The notes under the pieces: model-generated | Databases searched by the model: none | What the model saw: only the letters and a program-made list of their open reading frames with translations | Told to the model about the DNA's origin: nothing | In this document: positions 23,157-35,600 of the stretch, piece after piece | Position numbering within the stretch: position 1 is the first letter of the stretch | Layout of the letters: every line of letters begins with the position of its first letter | From: Phoenix dactylifera | Taxonomy: Eukaryota; Streptophyta; Magnoliopsida; Arecales; Arecaceae | NCBI RefSeq assembly: GCF_009389715.1 | Contig: NW_024067852.1 | Coordinates: forward strand, 186,001-250,000 | Direction: 5' to 3' | Length of the DNA: 64,000 nucleotides | Position numbers and translations under genes: made by a program

Positions 23157-26040
23157 TTTTCCCTCAATAGAGATTTTGTAAAATAGATTTACACAAGTTT
23201 TTCCTTTTTCTCCCCGCGAAAGGCGCATGGGTTCACTCTATTTTAAATAATGAAATAAGTTGTATTTCTCTTTCTGTTTCGGAGAGTGGTAGTCCGGAGT
23301 GTAACTAAGGGGGTTCAAAGAGACGGTTGCAGTGTCGGGTGTATCATACATTGGTTGGACTTTCCGCCTCCAAGCATTTCCTCACGCACAGGCCTATGGG
23401 CTTAAGCAAGCCCCTTAAGAAAAGTCTTTCATTTCTTGTTCGAGTTTCGTTAGCTGAACATCATTTCTCGTTACTTGTTACGGTTGGTTTGGTTGAGTCT
23501 TACAAGACCTGAGTTAACATGAAGGAAGTTGTGAAAAAGGAGTTGGAAAATCCTATAATAACATCATAGGCATGCCTTTATAGGAATAATTGGTAAATGA
23601 GGATTCCTAAAGCTAACCCAGATTGCTGGGATAAGGTTAGGTTATTATTCTTATGTTCACATTGCAAACTTTGAATTATTCCTTATACTTGCATCAATAA
23701 GTGACAAATAATAAAAAGAGGAAAATATGACCTATTCTAGTCTCTTCTAGAAGTTGTGAAAAAGCTCATTTCTGCATCTGCATCTAGCTCGGTAGTTTTA
23801 TGGACTTTTATTAGTACCTTGTTGTAAATGCCAGGACAGACTTCCAAACACTAAAAATGTAATATTCCCTCAAGATGTTTCTTCATTGTAAAGTATGCAA
23901 GAGCAGACAATTGTAGTCAAACTGATACTACCTTGTGCATGAACAATACTGACAATGATTCCTCCAATAAACTTTACAACACATAACATTAGGGCTGTTT
24001 TTTGGAGGTTTTAAATCTCAAAATGATGATGCTGGTTCTCCTGAATTGAAAGTTTTAATTTTTGAGAATTAAGATTTACCACGAGTTGTTTTCTTGTTTA
24101 AAAGATAAGATTCAAAAAATAGGCATACTCAAGATTGTAAGGAGATAAAGACATGAAATTTGAATTAAGGTCTGGTGTTTTATATGATTTTCATGGCATG
24201 GCCAAGCACCTCATCAATAAAAACATAACCTGTAATACAAAAATATGTAGTTTCTCAAAAATTTCAAAACATGTAGAACCACATAATATCATTATTCAAT
24301 GATTTGTATTGCAACCAAATCCACCTAACAAGGAAGATGAGTAGAAACTTGTGTGCCTAATGATTTGGTATCTAAGAGATAAGTGCTTTTCATTAGTCTG
24401 AAAGCATAAATTTGTGGTGTCTGGTGCTATGAAAGACGAAAACCACACAGTAATACAAAAAAAATAGGAATAAACAATATGTACTACTGATGGTTAAAGA
24501 GCTAGTGGTAAAATATTGGCAGCGCCCAAGGAAAAACTACTTTGAATTTTAAGATATAAGGGCACTTGTTCAGAATAGCTTATGACAGCTAACTTATTGC
24601 CCAGGCTCAAATGTGCAAAAGAAGTAACATAGCAAGTGAAGGGTGCATGCAAGAGGAAATAAGCATACAAAGTGGCACAAAAATGAAGAGAAGATAATCA
24701 TTAATCAGAAAGCAACACAATAACACACTTAACATCAGTAAAAGAACTAATGCACTATGCAAGGTATTGATTTTTTGACCTTGATAAAGCATGCTTGTCA
24801 AAATGAAAATGCAATTCAATACTTAACCATCACAAACACCATTAATGCAAAATTAACTGAAAATATAAAAAAATATAACAGAAGAAAGTCTTAAAGAAAA
24901 TCATTTAAAAGGAGCCATGTGACAGCATCTGAAGTCACTTGATGAAGTACATGAAGCGCCTTCTGAAACTAGGTTCTGCTGAGAGCCATGCTTTTAACAG
25001 TTGATAAGCTCTCCTATAAAACAAGCGGCAGCAGGAATCTACGAATATTAACACAAGAAAATGGTACATAAAGAATCCATGATCTTTACATATCTTGTTC
25101 TTTAGTATTAACCAAATTTTTACAACTATAAAAGAAGTAACAATACGACGGATGGGCCTTTCTTTTTCTCCATATCGACACTGGATGCCCGTGCAGGTGT
25201 AAGCATCTATTATTAGTGATGTTTTGAGTCTCAGGTGTTGGAGCATCTAATCTTTAACTGAAAGGGAATGAAAATCAGAAACTATGTACAGATTTGAGAA
25301 GGATTTAAATGAGGACAAAATGGTGAGCTGAAAGAAGAGACAATGACATATGATCAGAACCCCAATTCATATTTTGAAAACCAAAGGTAAGATAAATGAT
25401 ATTTTATATGTTAGTCGTATTAATGAGGGATTTTAGGCAGCTCCTCCATGACATGCCTTGAGCTGCAAACTTACATCAGGAAGCCTGCTAGCAAGGATTT
25501 GGCTGTTAGTTATTTAGTAGGTCAAGAAGAAAAATCTAAACTATTGATTAACACAGGACAAAGTAATAATTATACAACATGATTTGTAGCATCCTAAAAT
25601 TTTAGGAATTGTTAAATGTCTAGCTTCTCTATACTCCTCCTTTATCTCTTTTCCTCAAGTTCACTTGCACCTGATTTTAAAGGAAAAAAAAAGGTAGAAG
25701 AAGAGGAAAAAAAAATCACTCTGTCACCTATTTCTAACTTGCTGATCCTGGGAGCTCTAATTACCTATCAGAGAATAGCATATTGAAGAATGCATCTAAA
25801 CACCTTTTAATTCTCATATAAATATGCAAAAACATCATCTTCCAACATCCCAACAACTTGGCTGATTTATGAAAGATGATTCCATCTTACAACTGAGCAA
25901 AAAGAGTCAGACATTGTAAACTAAAATTATAGTTAACCCTAGCTGGCAAACAATAGAAATTTTTGAGAGAAAAAAAATTTAGAAACTTATGCACCGCATC
26001 CAAGAAAATTGACCCATTTGCTCAGCAAACAGAACCAAAG

Positions 26041-26061
26041 CAGCAGCAGCAGCAGCAGCAG
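26041..26061. repeat. CAG trinucleotide repeat
   Basis: Seven CAG units in a row inside the presumed leader intron. Confidence 0.9.
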
Positions 26062-26651
26062 AAACCCAACGACCCAAGACCCCGAAACGGAGGAACATCT
26101 CTCTCTTGGCAACCTCGGAGCTCAACAAGTTCGAAAATGTGGCTGAAATGGCACCCGGCAACGAGGCCTAAACGATAGTGAATCGATGCAATAAATCCCC
26201 AAGGAGACAGGTAGATCTTCCCACATCTCCCCACCTTAATTACGGACAGAGAATAAAAGAGGGCAAAGAGATCAATGACAGAACCCCAAGTCGAGAATTT
26301 ACCATTTCGCATCTTATCCCCATCAGATAAAACCATAAATGCTGATCAGAATCGTCCTTACATCAATCAGATCTCAGCAATTCAACCTTAAACATTCACC
26401 AAAAAAGCTAAAAAAACAAAACCACACAACAAAAACAGCAAAAAGATGCATTTTTTCTTCTAAAAAACAATCATCTGCATCACCACTCTAAGCTGGCAGC
26501 AACAAAACACTACCTTGCTTCAAAATCCATCAAGGACACCTCGATCCAACTCCAAGAACCAAAAAAATCACAAAAAAAGAAAAAAAAATCCACCAACAGA
26601 AGTCTAGAACCAAAAGTAAAGAAAACAAAACCACAGAGAGATGTGAAGTAC

Positions 26652-26800
26652 CTCCGATCACTCGAGAAGCCGCCGGTGAGGGGGAGAGAAAGAGAGGCGT
26701 CTAGTGATCACAGTGGAGGAGTGAAAGAAGCCATTGGGGAGGAGAGGAGGCGACGAACGGCAGCATCGGGACTCGCTAATTGCTCGCGCTTTTCCTATAA
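26652..26800 (-). promoter_or_regulatory. Candidate non-coding first exon (5' UTR) with a small upstream ORF
   Basis: On the minus strand this stretch is C/T-rich (CTCTCTTTCTCTCCCCCTC) and ends with GAG followed by GTACTT, a good donor. It contains a nine-residue upstream ORF (26734-26708, MASFTPPL and a stop). A TTTATAG sequence just upstream, around 26797, could be the TATA element. It is assigned to the DUF3527 gene because no other minus-strand gene lies between. The upstream ORF might dampen translation. Confidence 0.4.
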
Positions 26801-27004
26801 AGAAGAGAAGAAAACGGTAATTAGGACGAATAATACACTAGTAATAACAATAATACCGTGAATTAAAATAGGGAAAATTTTTCCTCCCTCCAGCTCTTTT
26901 GCTCTCCGGCTACTAATTAAAGCGGCTAATAATTAATTAATATTTCCAAAGCGGGATTTGTCCTTACTACTACACTGTTGCTGCGGAGGCGTAATTACAC
27001 GTAT

Positions 27005-27029
27005 CTCCTCTCTCTCTCTCTCTCTCTCC
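27005..27029. repeat. TC microsatellite
   Basis: About eleven TC units just upstream of the presumed DUF3527 promoter. Confidence 0.9.
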
Positions 27030-27136
27030 TCTGTCTACTTTTATAAAGTTTTCAGTGATAATTTGGTTGGCAGTGAATGACTGATTTGCCCCCCACGTGT
27101 ATTGATCATGGCTGCTGACAAAATGAGATGACCTCT

Positions 27137-27557
27137 TGTAACAACCCAAAATCTCAGGCTAGCCGGAAAATATTATTTGGGTTCCTTAATCCTGTATAAA
27201 TACCCAAGATCTATCCAGCAAATAATCGATGTGGAACTAAACACATGCCCGCACGGATCCTCACATACTTCCTCCGTTCAAGCTCTGACGTTCTCGTCAG
27301 GCTAAGGGTTCAAATCTAATCACAAACACCACGATTGGCCCGTGGTCAGCCCCAATGGATCCGTGCTGCAGTGTCCCCTAGTTCACATCGGCTATGGGCC
27401 GGGTCGGCTCTGATACCATTTGTAACAACTCAGGATCTCACCCAAAATGGCTAGTCGGAAGTTATTATTTGGGTTCCTTGATCTTGTATAAATATTCAAG
27501 ATCTACCAAGCAAATAACCGATGTGGGACTAAACACATGCCCGCACGGATCCTCACA
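27137..27557 (-). mobile_element. TRIM: miniature LTR retroelement, structurally intact
   Basis: Two direct terminal repeats, 27137-27265 (129 bp) and 27421-27557 (137 bp), begin TGTAAC and end CTCACA on the plus strand. A CCTCT target-site duplication flanks the element (27132-27136 and 27558-27562). On the minus strand the order is LTR beginning TGTGAGGATCC, then TGGTATCAGAGCC two bases past the LTR (27418-27406), the binding site for initiator tRNA-Met. About 140 bp of internal non-coding sequence follow, then a purine tract GGAGGAAG beside the second LTR. The LTR holds the TAGTCCCACATCGG string common in plant TRIMs. There is no coding capacity, so it needed enzymes from another element. 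It lies about 340 bp upstream of the presumed DUF3527 first exon. Confidence 0.93.
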
Positions 27558-27860
27558 CCTCTTGAATTGAAATAATCTCAGAGGATTATATGTTTATAGA
27601 TTTCTGACCTTTTTTTCAGTTGTTATAACAATGTGTTTAAAGATTTTAAAAGTGATATTAATCACAAGTTAAATAGTCTCTTTCATACTGTTTTTTTGTT
27701 TTGCTTCACACAAGCTAGCCCCTAGTTTCTTATCCTTTTTTAAATGTTATTTGGAGATCTGGCATATGGAGCATATCTTGATATAATTTAAGATATATAT
27801 GCTAAATTACATTGTGATATGTTATATTTGTAAAGAAAAATATATTTATTATTATTTTTT

Positions 27861-28195
27861 GTTTTTATAAGGATATGTTTAAAAGTTTTCAATAGAAAAA
27901 AAGATGGGTTGGACAATGTGAAGCTACCATTATATCCCATAAAAATCAAAATCAATGATGATTTTATGTTTCTAACTAAGAAGTTGCATGATATGCACAA
28001 CATATCTTCATTTATAATAAGATGTGTGTTTTTATAAGGATATGTTTAAAAATTTTCAATAGAGAGAAACATGAGTTGGACGATATGAAGCTACCATTGT
28101 ACCCCATAAAAATCAAAATCAATGATAATTTTATGTTTTTAACTAAAGAGTTGCATGATATGTGCAACATATCTTCATTTATAATAAGATGTGTG
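27861..28195. repeat. Two-copy tandem duplication, period 167 bp
   Basis: Units 27861-28027 and 28028-28195 both begin GTTTTTATAAGGATATGTTT and stay alignable to the end with scattered substitutions. The origin is unknown and there is no coding signature. Confidence 0.85.
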
Positions 28196-30136
28196 CATCT
28201 ACATAAACCGTTGCCGAATCTTTTATGCTATCCATAATGAGTGTCATGTAATAAGGAATTGAAGAGATTCCTATTGCATCAATAAAATTATTTGAAATCT
28301 AATTTATAGGATAGATGTACATATGTTTGAAGTCCAACCTAGCATAAAATATTTGTGTGAATTCTTAATCATCTGAGTATCAGTTAGCTGCCAATCATAA
28401 ATCACATCGGATCACTTTTTTTCTCCTACAAGCACATTAAACTAAGATTGTGAATCTTCTCCGAGTCATAAAATAATTAAATGATTTACTTATAAAGTTA
28501 TTCACAATACAAATAAACTAGGATATGTATGATGATTTTTTTGCATTATGGGTTCAAATTGATTATTGACTGGTGTTATAAGGTGAGTAAATAAATAAAT
28601 CGTCCATTATTTCAAGCATAGAGAGAATTTGGCCCTAAGAATTTAGAGATCATTGGAATATAGCAAATGGTAACTCTTTTCACCTCTCAATAATGGTTTA
28701 ACATTTATACCTCCTATTTTGCCATGACTAAGCCTCCATTATTGCAAATTCGCAATCATCCCATAGGTGCCAAACATGGTACCTAATTGAAGTTCTATGC
28801 TATATGGCATAAGAGGATTAGTGCTGTGATACATGGCCACATTATGATAGTGTGGAACATGAATCTACAAATGACACATGGTAGTGAACCTGAAGTTTTT
28901 TTTCTTTTTTTTTTAAAAAAAAACCCTAAGTTGTAGGAATGTAACATGTCATTAGTGATAAACAAGGGTGATCATCTTAACAAAGGCTTCCACATTCCTT
29001 AACATTTTCCAATTAATTTCGTAAGTTGGTATGTTAAGGTCTAATTAGCCTAAACAAGATTTGAAAATGCATAATTATACTTATTAACACAAACAATACA
29101 TAGGCTCCATGGTCCTGATGGAAATCTAACAGATATTTATAAATGCAATATTTAAATTATATAATGGAGTAATTCCCAAAAAGGTGCTTCGTTCTATATA
29201 TTCTTGAAATTGACTATCTAGCTAACACGACACACCATATAGTAGAGGCATGAGAATTGGTCCCATCTTTTCCAATATCAACATTATCCCAAGTACAGCT
29301 AATAATAATATTATGGACACAATCTTTCCAACATATATTCAATAACCAACGTATGCGATGTTAGGTCTACTAGATTTTCATTTTTTTTTTTTTTGCATAT
29401 TCTCTTCATAGTAGGCATAATTTGTACAATACAAAAAATTTCTGTATGTGGTACAACAAAAATCATGTGTGCTATGGCAAATATTCGGGTAAGGTCAAAG
29501 AATGTGTTTTTTTCCTTTGATAAATTATAAATAAGATGGCAAACTTTGAGAGAAGGGACTATAGGATGTTGATTAGTAAGCTAGCTTGAATCTTCTAGCC
29601 ATTCAACAACCTTGTTAAACCATTTGATTGGCAATTTTCAAAATAAGCTAAGAAAACTTACTATAAAATGCATAATATTCTACTATAATGAGGATAGCTA
29701 GTTTTTTCCTCTAAAAAACAAACTAGAATGATATTTTAATTTCTCTCTCTTGATAACCAAACATGACTCAATTTGACATTTCTTTGTGTCAATAAACTTT
29801 AATTATCATCTTGATTGTGGCCAAATTTTCTACTCATTAAGCACTTACTATAGATTAATCATTATGGTTGTCACAAGGCAAATTAGTAAGGAAAAATTAG
29901 CCATGCACAAGATTAAGTAAATATCTTGCCAACCTAATCAATTTAAGATGGCATGAATTTGGTGGTCACACTTAAAGAGTTCAAATATTCCTCCTTGTAT
30001 GAGCTGAATTTTTTTTAAATTTTGAGCGAAACGTACCATTTTATGATCTCACATTTCATTGGGCTACATGAGAGTGTAACATGCACCCCATTAAACATTA
30101 TTCTCAAGCAATTAGATTACAAATACATATCTTACA
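28196..30136. other. AT-rich intergenic DNA
   Basis: No gene or clear repeat is recognised. Confidence 0.4.
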
Positions 30137-30380
30137 AATATCACGTTTTGCACAATCAACTACACATATCTTTGCTCCTATATATATATATTTGATGTTG
30201 TATAGTTACGCCCAATCTGTATTTTTCACTTTTGATATATATTGTGTGGGATCTCACGAATATCACGTTTTGCACTATCAAGTGCGCATATCTTGCTCCT
30301 ATATATAGATTTGATTTGTATAGTTACATCCAATCTGTATTCCATTCTTGATGCATATTGTGTAGGATTCGTTCTATATA
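30137..30380. repeat. Two-copy tandem duplication, period about 122 bp
   Basis: AATATCACGTTTTGCAC recurs at 30137 and 30259. In both copies it is followed by a TATATA tract, TATAGTTAC and CCAATCTGTATT in the same order. The copies differ by small indels. Confidence 0.8.
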
Positions 30381-32637
30381 CAGTTGTTCATGCCAGATAA
30401 ATAATATACAAAAAAACCTTCTTTTCTTTAGTACCTCTTATTACCACTCTTATCAACATATGATATACTACTCGTGCGTAAATATATATTATCATTGTTA
30501 TTGACAGAAGTATATTATCATGGTGATGGACCAATTCCAGCACCTTATGAAGAGATAACTCAATCAACCCAAACACTGGGAAGCCATCTTAATTATCTCA
30601 CTAAATTATCAATTATTTTCTAGAGAGATGACGAGGACAGATGTGTAATTTTCTCGGGGTGTCGGTCGCTATCCGCATCCGGATCACGGTAACAGTGCAT
30701 GGCCGGCAGCGAGGTCACTGTCACATGACTTGCATGTGATGTGGGCGAAGATGTCTCGTAGACCGGGCACAGCTCCGTCAGGCTTAAAAAAAAAAAAAAG
30801 GTACTACCACGGAGCCCGGCTACGTTACCAAACGGGCTATGTGACAAGAATATTGGTCTCGAAGCGTGGGACACTGATAACTCACTAGTAATAACCTTAC
30901 ACGTGGCATGCGAGCAGTGAGGATAAGTTTTTGGGTAAAAATCTTGGGCCTTGTAGCACAAAATATTACGAAAAAGGGCGGCCTTGGCGGGGGACCATGC
31001 ACAACTCCCGCCACCCGACAACGTCATTACGTGTTCGCGTATGCTCCACTCCATCCATTTCATCCATCCATGAACCATAATCAAAAAGAAGAAAAAAAAA
31101 GGCATTGCTTTTCTTCTATTTAGTTCCTTTGCTTTGCATCCTGGTCAAACCTACTCTAGGAGGAAGGGGACCAATTCCCTCTTTAATTTGGCGCCTTATA
31201 GACAATGGACCACTTCGATCCAAAATCTTATTGAATTTTGAACATCCTCCAAAGGACAAAGGGTGTCAGTGCTTTCTTAACTATTTGAGTCCGCTTCCTA
31301 AATTTTTCATTATTGAGTGCTTATCAATCAAGTGCTGCCTTTGTTACAAGAGCCAACCGTTTTGGATCTTCCTTTTAGTAACTTTCATTTATGTTGTAGT
31401 AAATGTGTCTTTGTTTAGAGCCAAACTTCTGATAGAATCCAATGGATCATAACTTCGAGCATCCGGTACTGAATTCGAATCCCTGCCTATTTGACCCATT
31501 TGCACCCTTGCTTTTCATGCACCATCTTGGATTTTATTGCGACATAAATAATTCACATACTAACTTCAAAAAAAAACAAAAGTAAAAAAAAGGGAAGATT
31601 CCATTAAGTAGATGAAATCAGGTAATAGAGTTGATAATACAAGAACAGAAGTACAAACAAAAATAAAGAGTTGCAGCATAGATTTAGTTGGGCATGCTGC
31701 CCTGCTTTACACCCTGTGAGCCCCCTGGTCCACACATCTACTTTTAATGCTGACAGTGGAAACTTCAACTGCAGATAAATGCAGTGAATGATTGCCTTTG
31801 CCGTGCAATGTTTTGTCAACATCCAGATATTTAATGGGTAATTACGAAGCAAATATGCATGAGGCCATGCGCGAGATAAAAATTTGCCCCGTATTGCACT
31901 CAAGCAGTGCAAATAAAGCTTCTACTGCAAGGCCATACTTATGATACCACAAGCGTACAATTACAATGTCAGCTACAACCCTATACCTCGTGTTACCATC
32001 TCATACATGTAGTCATATACTAATGATATCCGTTTCACATGGTTAAATACCGTTTTCTTTCGTCCCAACATTCCTATCTATCAAAGATTACTGTCTTCTG
32101 TGAACTAGTTCTCCTACGCTTACATTCCCCAAAGGCAGCACTGCACCATGAGTCACAAATTTCATGGTACTACGAAATCAAGAAATCAAGACCCATGACA
32201 ATGTTTTAAGTTCACCACACAATAAGCCCATCGTCGCACCATTAGAGATTTAGAGTAACTATTCAGCACTGCCTGCTTCCTCTGGTAGCTTTAGTGCAAA
32301 CAGGCGGACACTTCTGTAGTCTGTACACATTACGAAGTACCTCTTGGTTCGTTGATCTCCGTATCCTCTCTTCTTCTAGGTAGATTTTTGTAGCTCCCTC
32401 TTCTCAAGCTCCTCCTCATCGTATATAATTAGATAATGCTTTAAATTAATGACCCAGTTGCTCATCATTGGATACCAACCCTCTGAATTGCTTGAAACCC
32501 AAATAACTGGTTGTTACATGGGACCCAGATATGCAGACTTCGAGTATCCTTGGTGGGTGCGCTTCCTTAATCAATTTCCTGGAGTTATTGCCATAAATAA
32601 TTTCAGAAAATCCAGTATTAGTTCAGCTATCATCCCT
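30381..32637. other. Intergenic; proximal part is probable 3' UTR of the chloride channel
   Basis: A minus-strand open frame at 30620-31105 is not recognisable and is rich in Phe and Ser, so I do not call it a gene. The last few hundred bases before 32638 are expected to be the 3' UTR of the minus-strand bestrophin-like gene. Confidence 0.4.
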
Positions 32638-35600
32638 TTATCCCTGTTTGGTTTTGGAACTAGGCCATCCATTAACAGGATGTCCATCAAAGTGGCCATC
32701 CATTTTGGCAAGAAGTCTCACGCGAACCTGGTTCTCTATAGCCACTGCCTCTCTGATGCTGTCGTGAAGCTGTTTACACAGCTCATCAAGTGCAAGCATT
32801 GGGAATGGCTCTTCAATGAGTACACCAACCTGATCAGATTTCTATGTAAGTTAGCAAGCCAAAGTATAGCAATGATATGAGTCATATGACCGCTATTTTG
32901 CTTTACATATCGTCTAGTTCTGCAAATTGGTTGTAAAAAAAGAGGCATGTGTCTTGTTAGACAATATTTGATAGTGACCAGGCAAGCAACATCCCATGCA
33001 TGAGTTCTACAAGGAAAAGTTGCACATAGAACTGCTGTCACAAAATTCTCTGAAACATTAAAAGAATCCAATTACTCAATAACTTATGTATCATTAAAAA
33101 AAATCACCAACTACTCAATAATGCAGAATAACTATTCTTGAAAGATTTATGAATATTTAAATGAGAATTGTTACTTGTCTTGTTGTGATGACTGTTGGCT
33201 GTTGTTGCTTCTTCAACTCTTACTGTCCATTAATAAATATTCAATGTAACTGTTATTCATCTTGTTGTTACGACTGTTGGTTGTTGTTGCTTCTTCCCCT
33301 CTAGTTGTCTTCTATGCACTTGCTCATATAGATCAGTTCTCTCACAATTATTTTAATTCCTTCAGGTTATTTTATTTTCCCAACTTTTATTCCAAACATT
33401 TGGTGGAATTTCTGCATCTAATTTGCCAAGTGTGTGGAATTTAGGTGCATTGTACGCATGTTTATAAAGCATGTACCGTTTTATTAGGACCAGCTTCTCA
33501 CTTCTTAGATGAAATGTGTTTACTGGTTTTTTCAATTAACTATACTGTCAATTTCTGTGATTCCATTGAAGAGAGGGAGAGAAGTCATGTTGCAGGCCAT
33601 TGGTTTCTTTGACCGGGCATTTCTGTGAGTTGATTCTACACCCATTGCTGGGTATTTTCTGCCACATCTCATACCCATAGTACAGGATGTTGACCACATA
33701 ATCAAAGGCTTTAAAAGGTCTCAGAAGTGGAATATTTTATCGCCATACGAAATGAAGCAGTGGCTAGCATGCTAAGATAAACCACTTGGAAAAGGCATTG
33801 CCTTTCTTTTCATTACCACAGTTCTGAGTCATCAAAATGCAGATCTATTATCAAGATAGGGAAGGTTTAAGAATAAATGATTGGGCATTTGAATTGCTAA
33901 GCATTAACAATCTCTCATAAGGCACTTGGCGATAGGAAGGCTTGCAGGTTTCCAATTGGAGTAGTCAAGCGATCAAGTATAATTGAGTCTCATTTATAGG
34001 GTTTTCTATCAAAAATAGCAGAGTTTAGAGAAGTTCAACAAACAAAAAGAAAAGGAAAAGGGAGTCCATAGGAGGCAGGAGCAATAGTGCACCAAGTCAA
34101 ATATAAAGGAAATAATGTATTTTTTAGTAATAATCTTCAAATAAAAAGTGTAAAGAGGCAGAGATAAGCAGTAGAATGCATGAGAGAGTGATTCTACACT
34201 TAAATTATCTTGGAAAACAGCATTTTAATTGCTAGGTAGAGCCAACCTAGAAAAATTTATCCACCCTATGAATAGCTGATGATGTTATTATTCTGTCAGA
34301 ACTTAAATTATGAAACAAATGAGCTGTTTAAGTTAGAAGCAAAGATAAATGAAGGTTATCAAATATTAATATAATAGCTCATCCAAGCTTTATGGTCATT
34401 AATTTCTGATAACGATCGGAAGTCAGACATATTATAAGAAACAACTCAAGAGAAACATATTTGCTTACTTCTTCGATGCAGAATAGAGAGGCTGCACTGA
34501 TAAAGGTAGCAGGAACAACAATCCAATTGCAGTCATCCCAAAGTATCACAGGAAGTGTAAGATGCCATAAGACTAGAAATCTCGAGGTTAAGCGAGTATA
34601 TGATAGAGGGATTGGAGTACCCATTAGCTGTTCGCAGACACCAATCCCTTCATGGAAGCAAGAGATCTTCGACTCCTATATGAAAAGGCAAGATATACAC
34701 AATGAGTTAATACCACCATCTGGCTCGGGGAAGAAAGCGTAATAACTTGCATCTGTAGCATGCTGACGTTATTATTAGCAAAGAAAGCAATAAACAACAA
34801 GGTTCTCAATGATTTAACAAAACAGTACCAGAGAGCTTAGCAAACTCAACCAAGAAAATGACTAAAGAAACAAATATAAGGAACAGTTGGCATTTAACAT
34901 ACAGATAAAATGTCCTTTCTCTACATAACGCATAATTTGATAATTAAAATAACTATAAATTAGTAAAAAAGAAATTCCATCATAAATAGCTTGAATTAAA
35001 TTACTTTGTAAGAGAGCTTTAATATAGCTGTCTGTTCAATAGCAGCAACAGCAGAATGTAATAAAAAATTGGAGCCAAGCCAGAATAGAAACTTGCTCTT
35101 AATATTGCAGGTCGGCATATTAATAGTACTCGTAGTGATCACCAACACAAGTTTTTCAAGAGAAGCTTTGTCCTCTATGTTGTGCAAGTACTCATAGCGT
35201 GCACCAACACAAGTTTTTCACACCTGAAGTTCTTGAGGCCAATTATTGACATTCAGAGAAAACCTTGATATGAAGTGATCATGTATACCTCAACTTTCTC
35301 ACCAATGATAGACTGAAACTACAAAGAATAAAAGTTAAACTAGATGGAAGGATCTGCATTCCTTTTACAAATAAGACTTCAATCACCTTTTCTTTTATCT
35401 TCAAACTTTGATTTTAGTTATTTAAGTTCTGCATACAGTTGTAATTGTACAGGCACCTTTGTTAACCTTGAGGACTGCAGAGTTCCCAGGCACTTGCAAT
35501 GGGATTATAGACAGAGGGAATAATGTGAAGCACCCTCATCAACCATTGACACCGTCAATGGTGACATATCCTCAGCCCCACAAGGTGACCAAGTTCCATA

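Larger units (their letters stand above)
21383..26651 (-). other. Probable long 5' leader intron of the DUF3527 gene
   Basis: About 5.2 kb of AT-rich sequence without a recognisable gene. It runs from a donor-like GT (26651-26650) after a C/T-rich exon to an acceptor-like CAG just before the DUF3527 start. It contains a LINE reverse transcriptase scrap and a CAG repeat. The intron is inferred from splice-like sites and position only; unannotated small exons could lie within it. Confidence 0.45.

Noticed and set aside
30620..31105. 161-codon open frame on the minus strand
   Set aside because: No recognisable domain, poly-Phe runs caused by poly-A/T tracts, and no splice or promoter context. 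Treated as chance.
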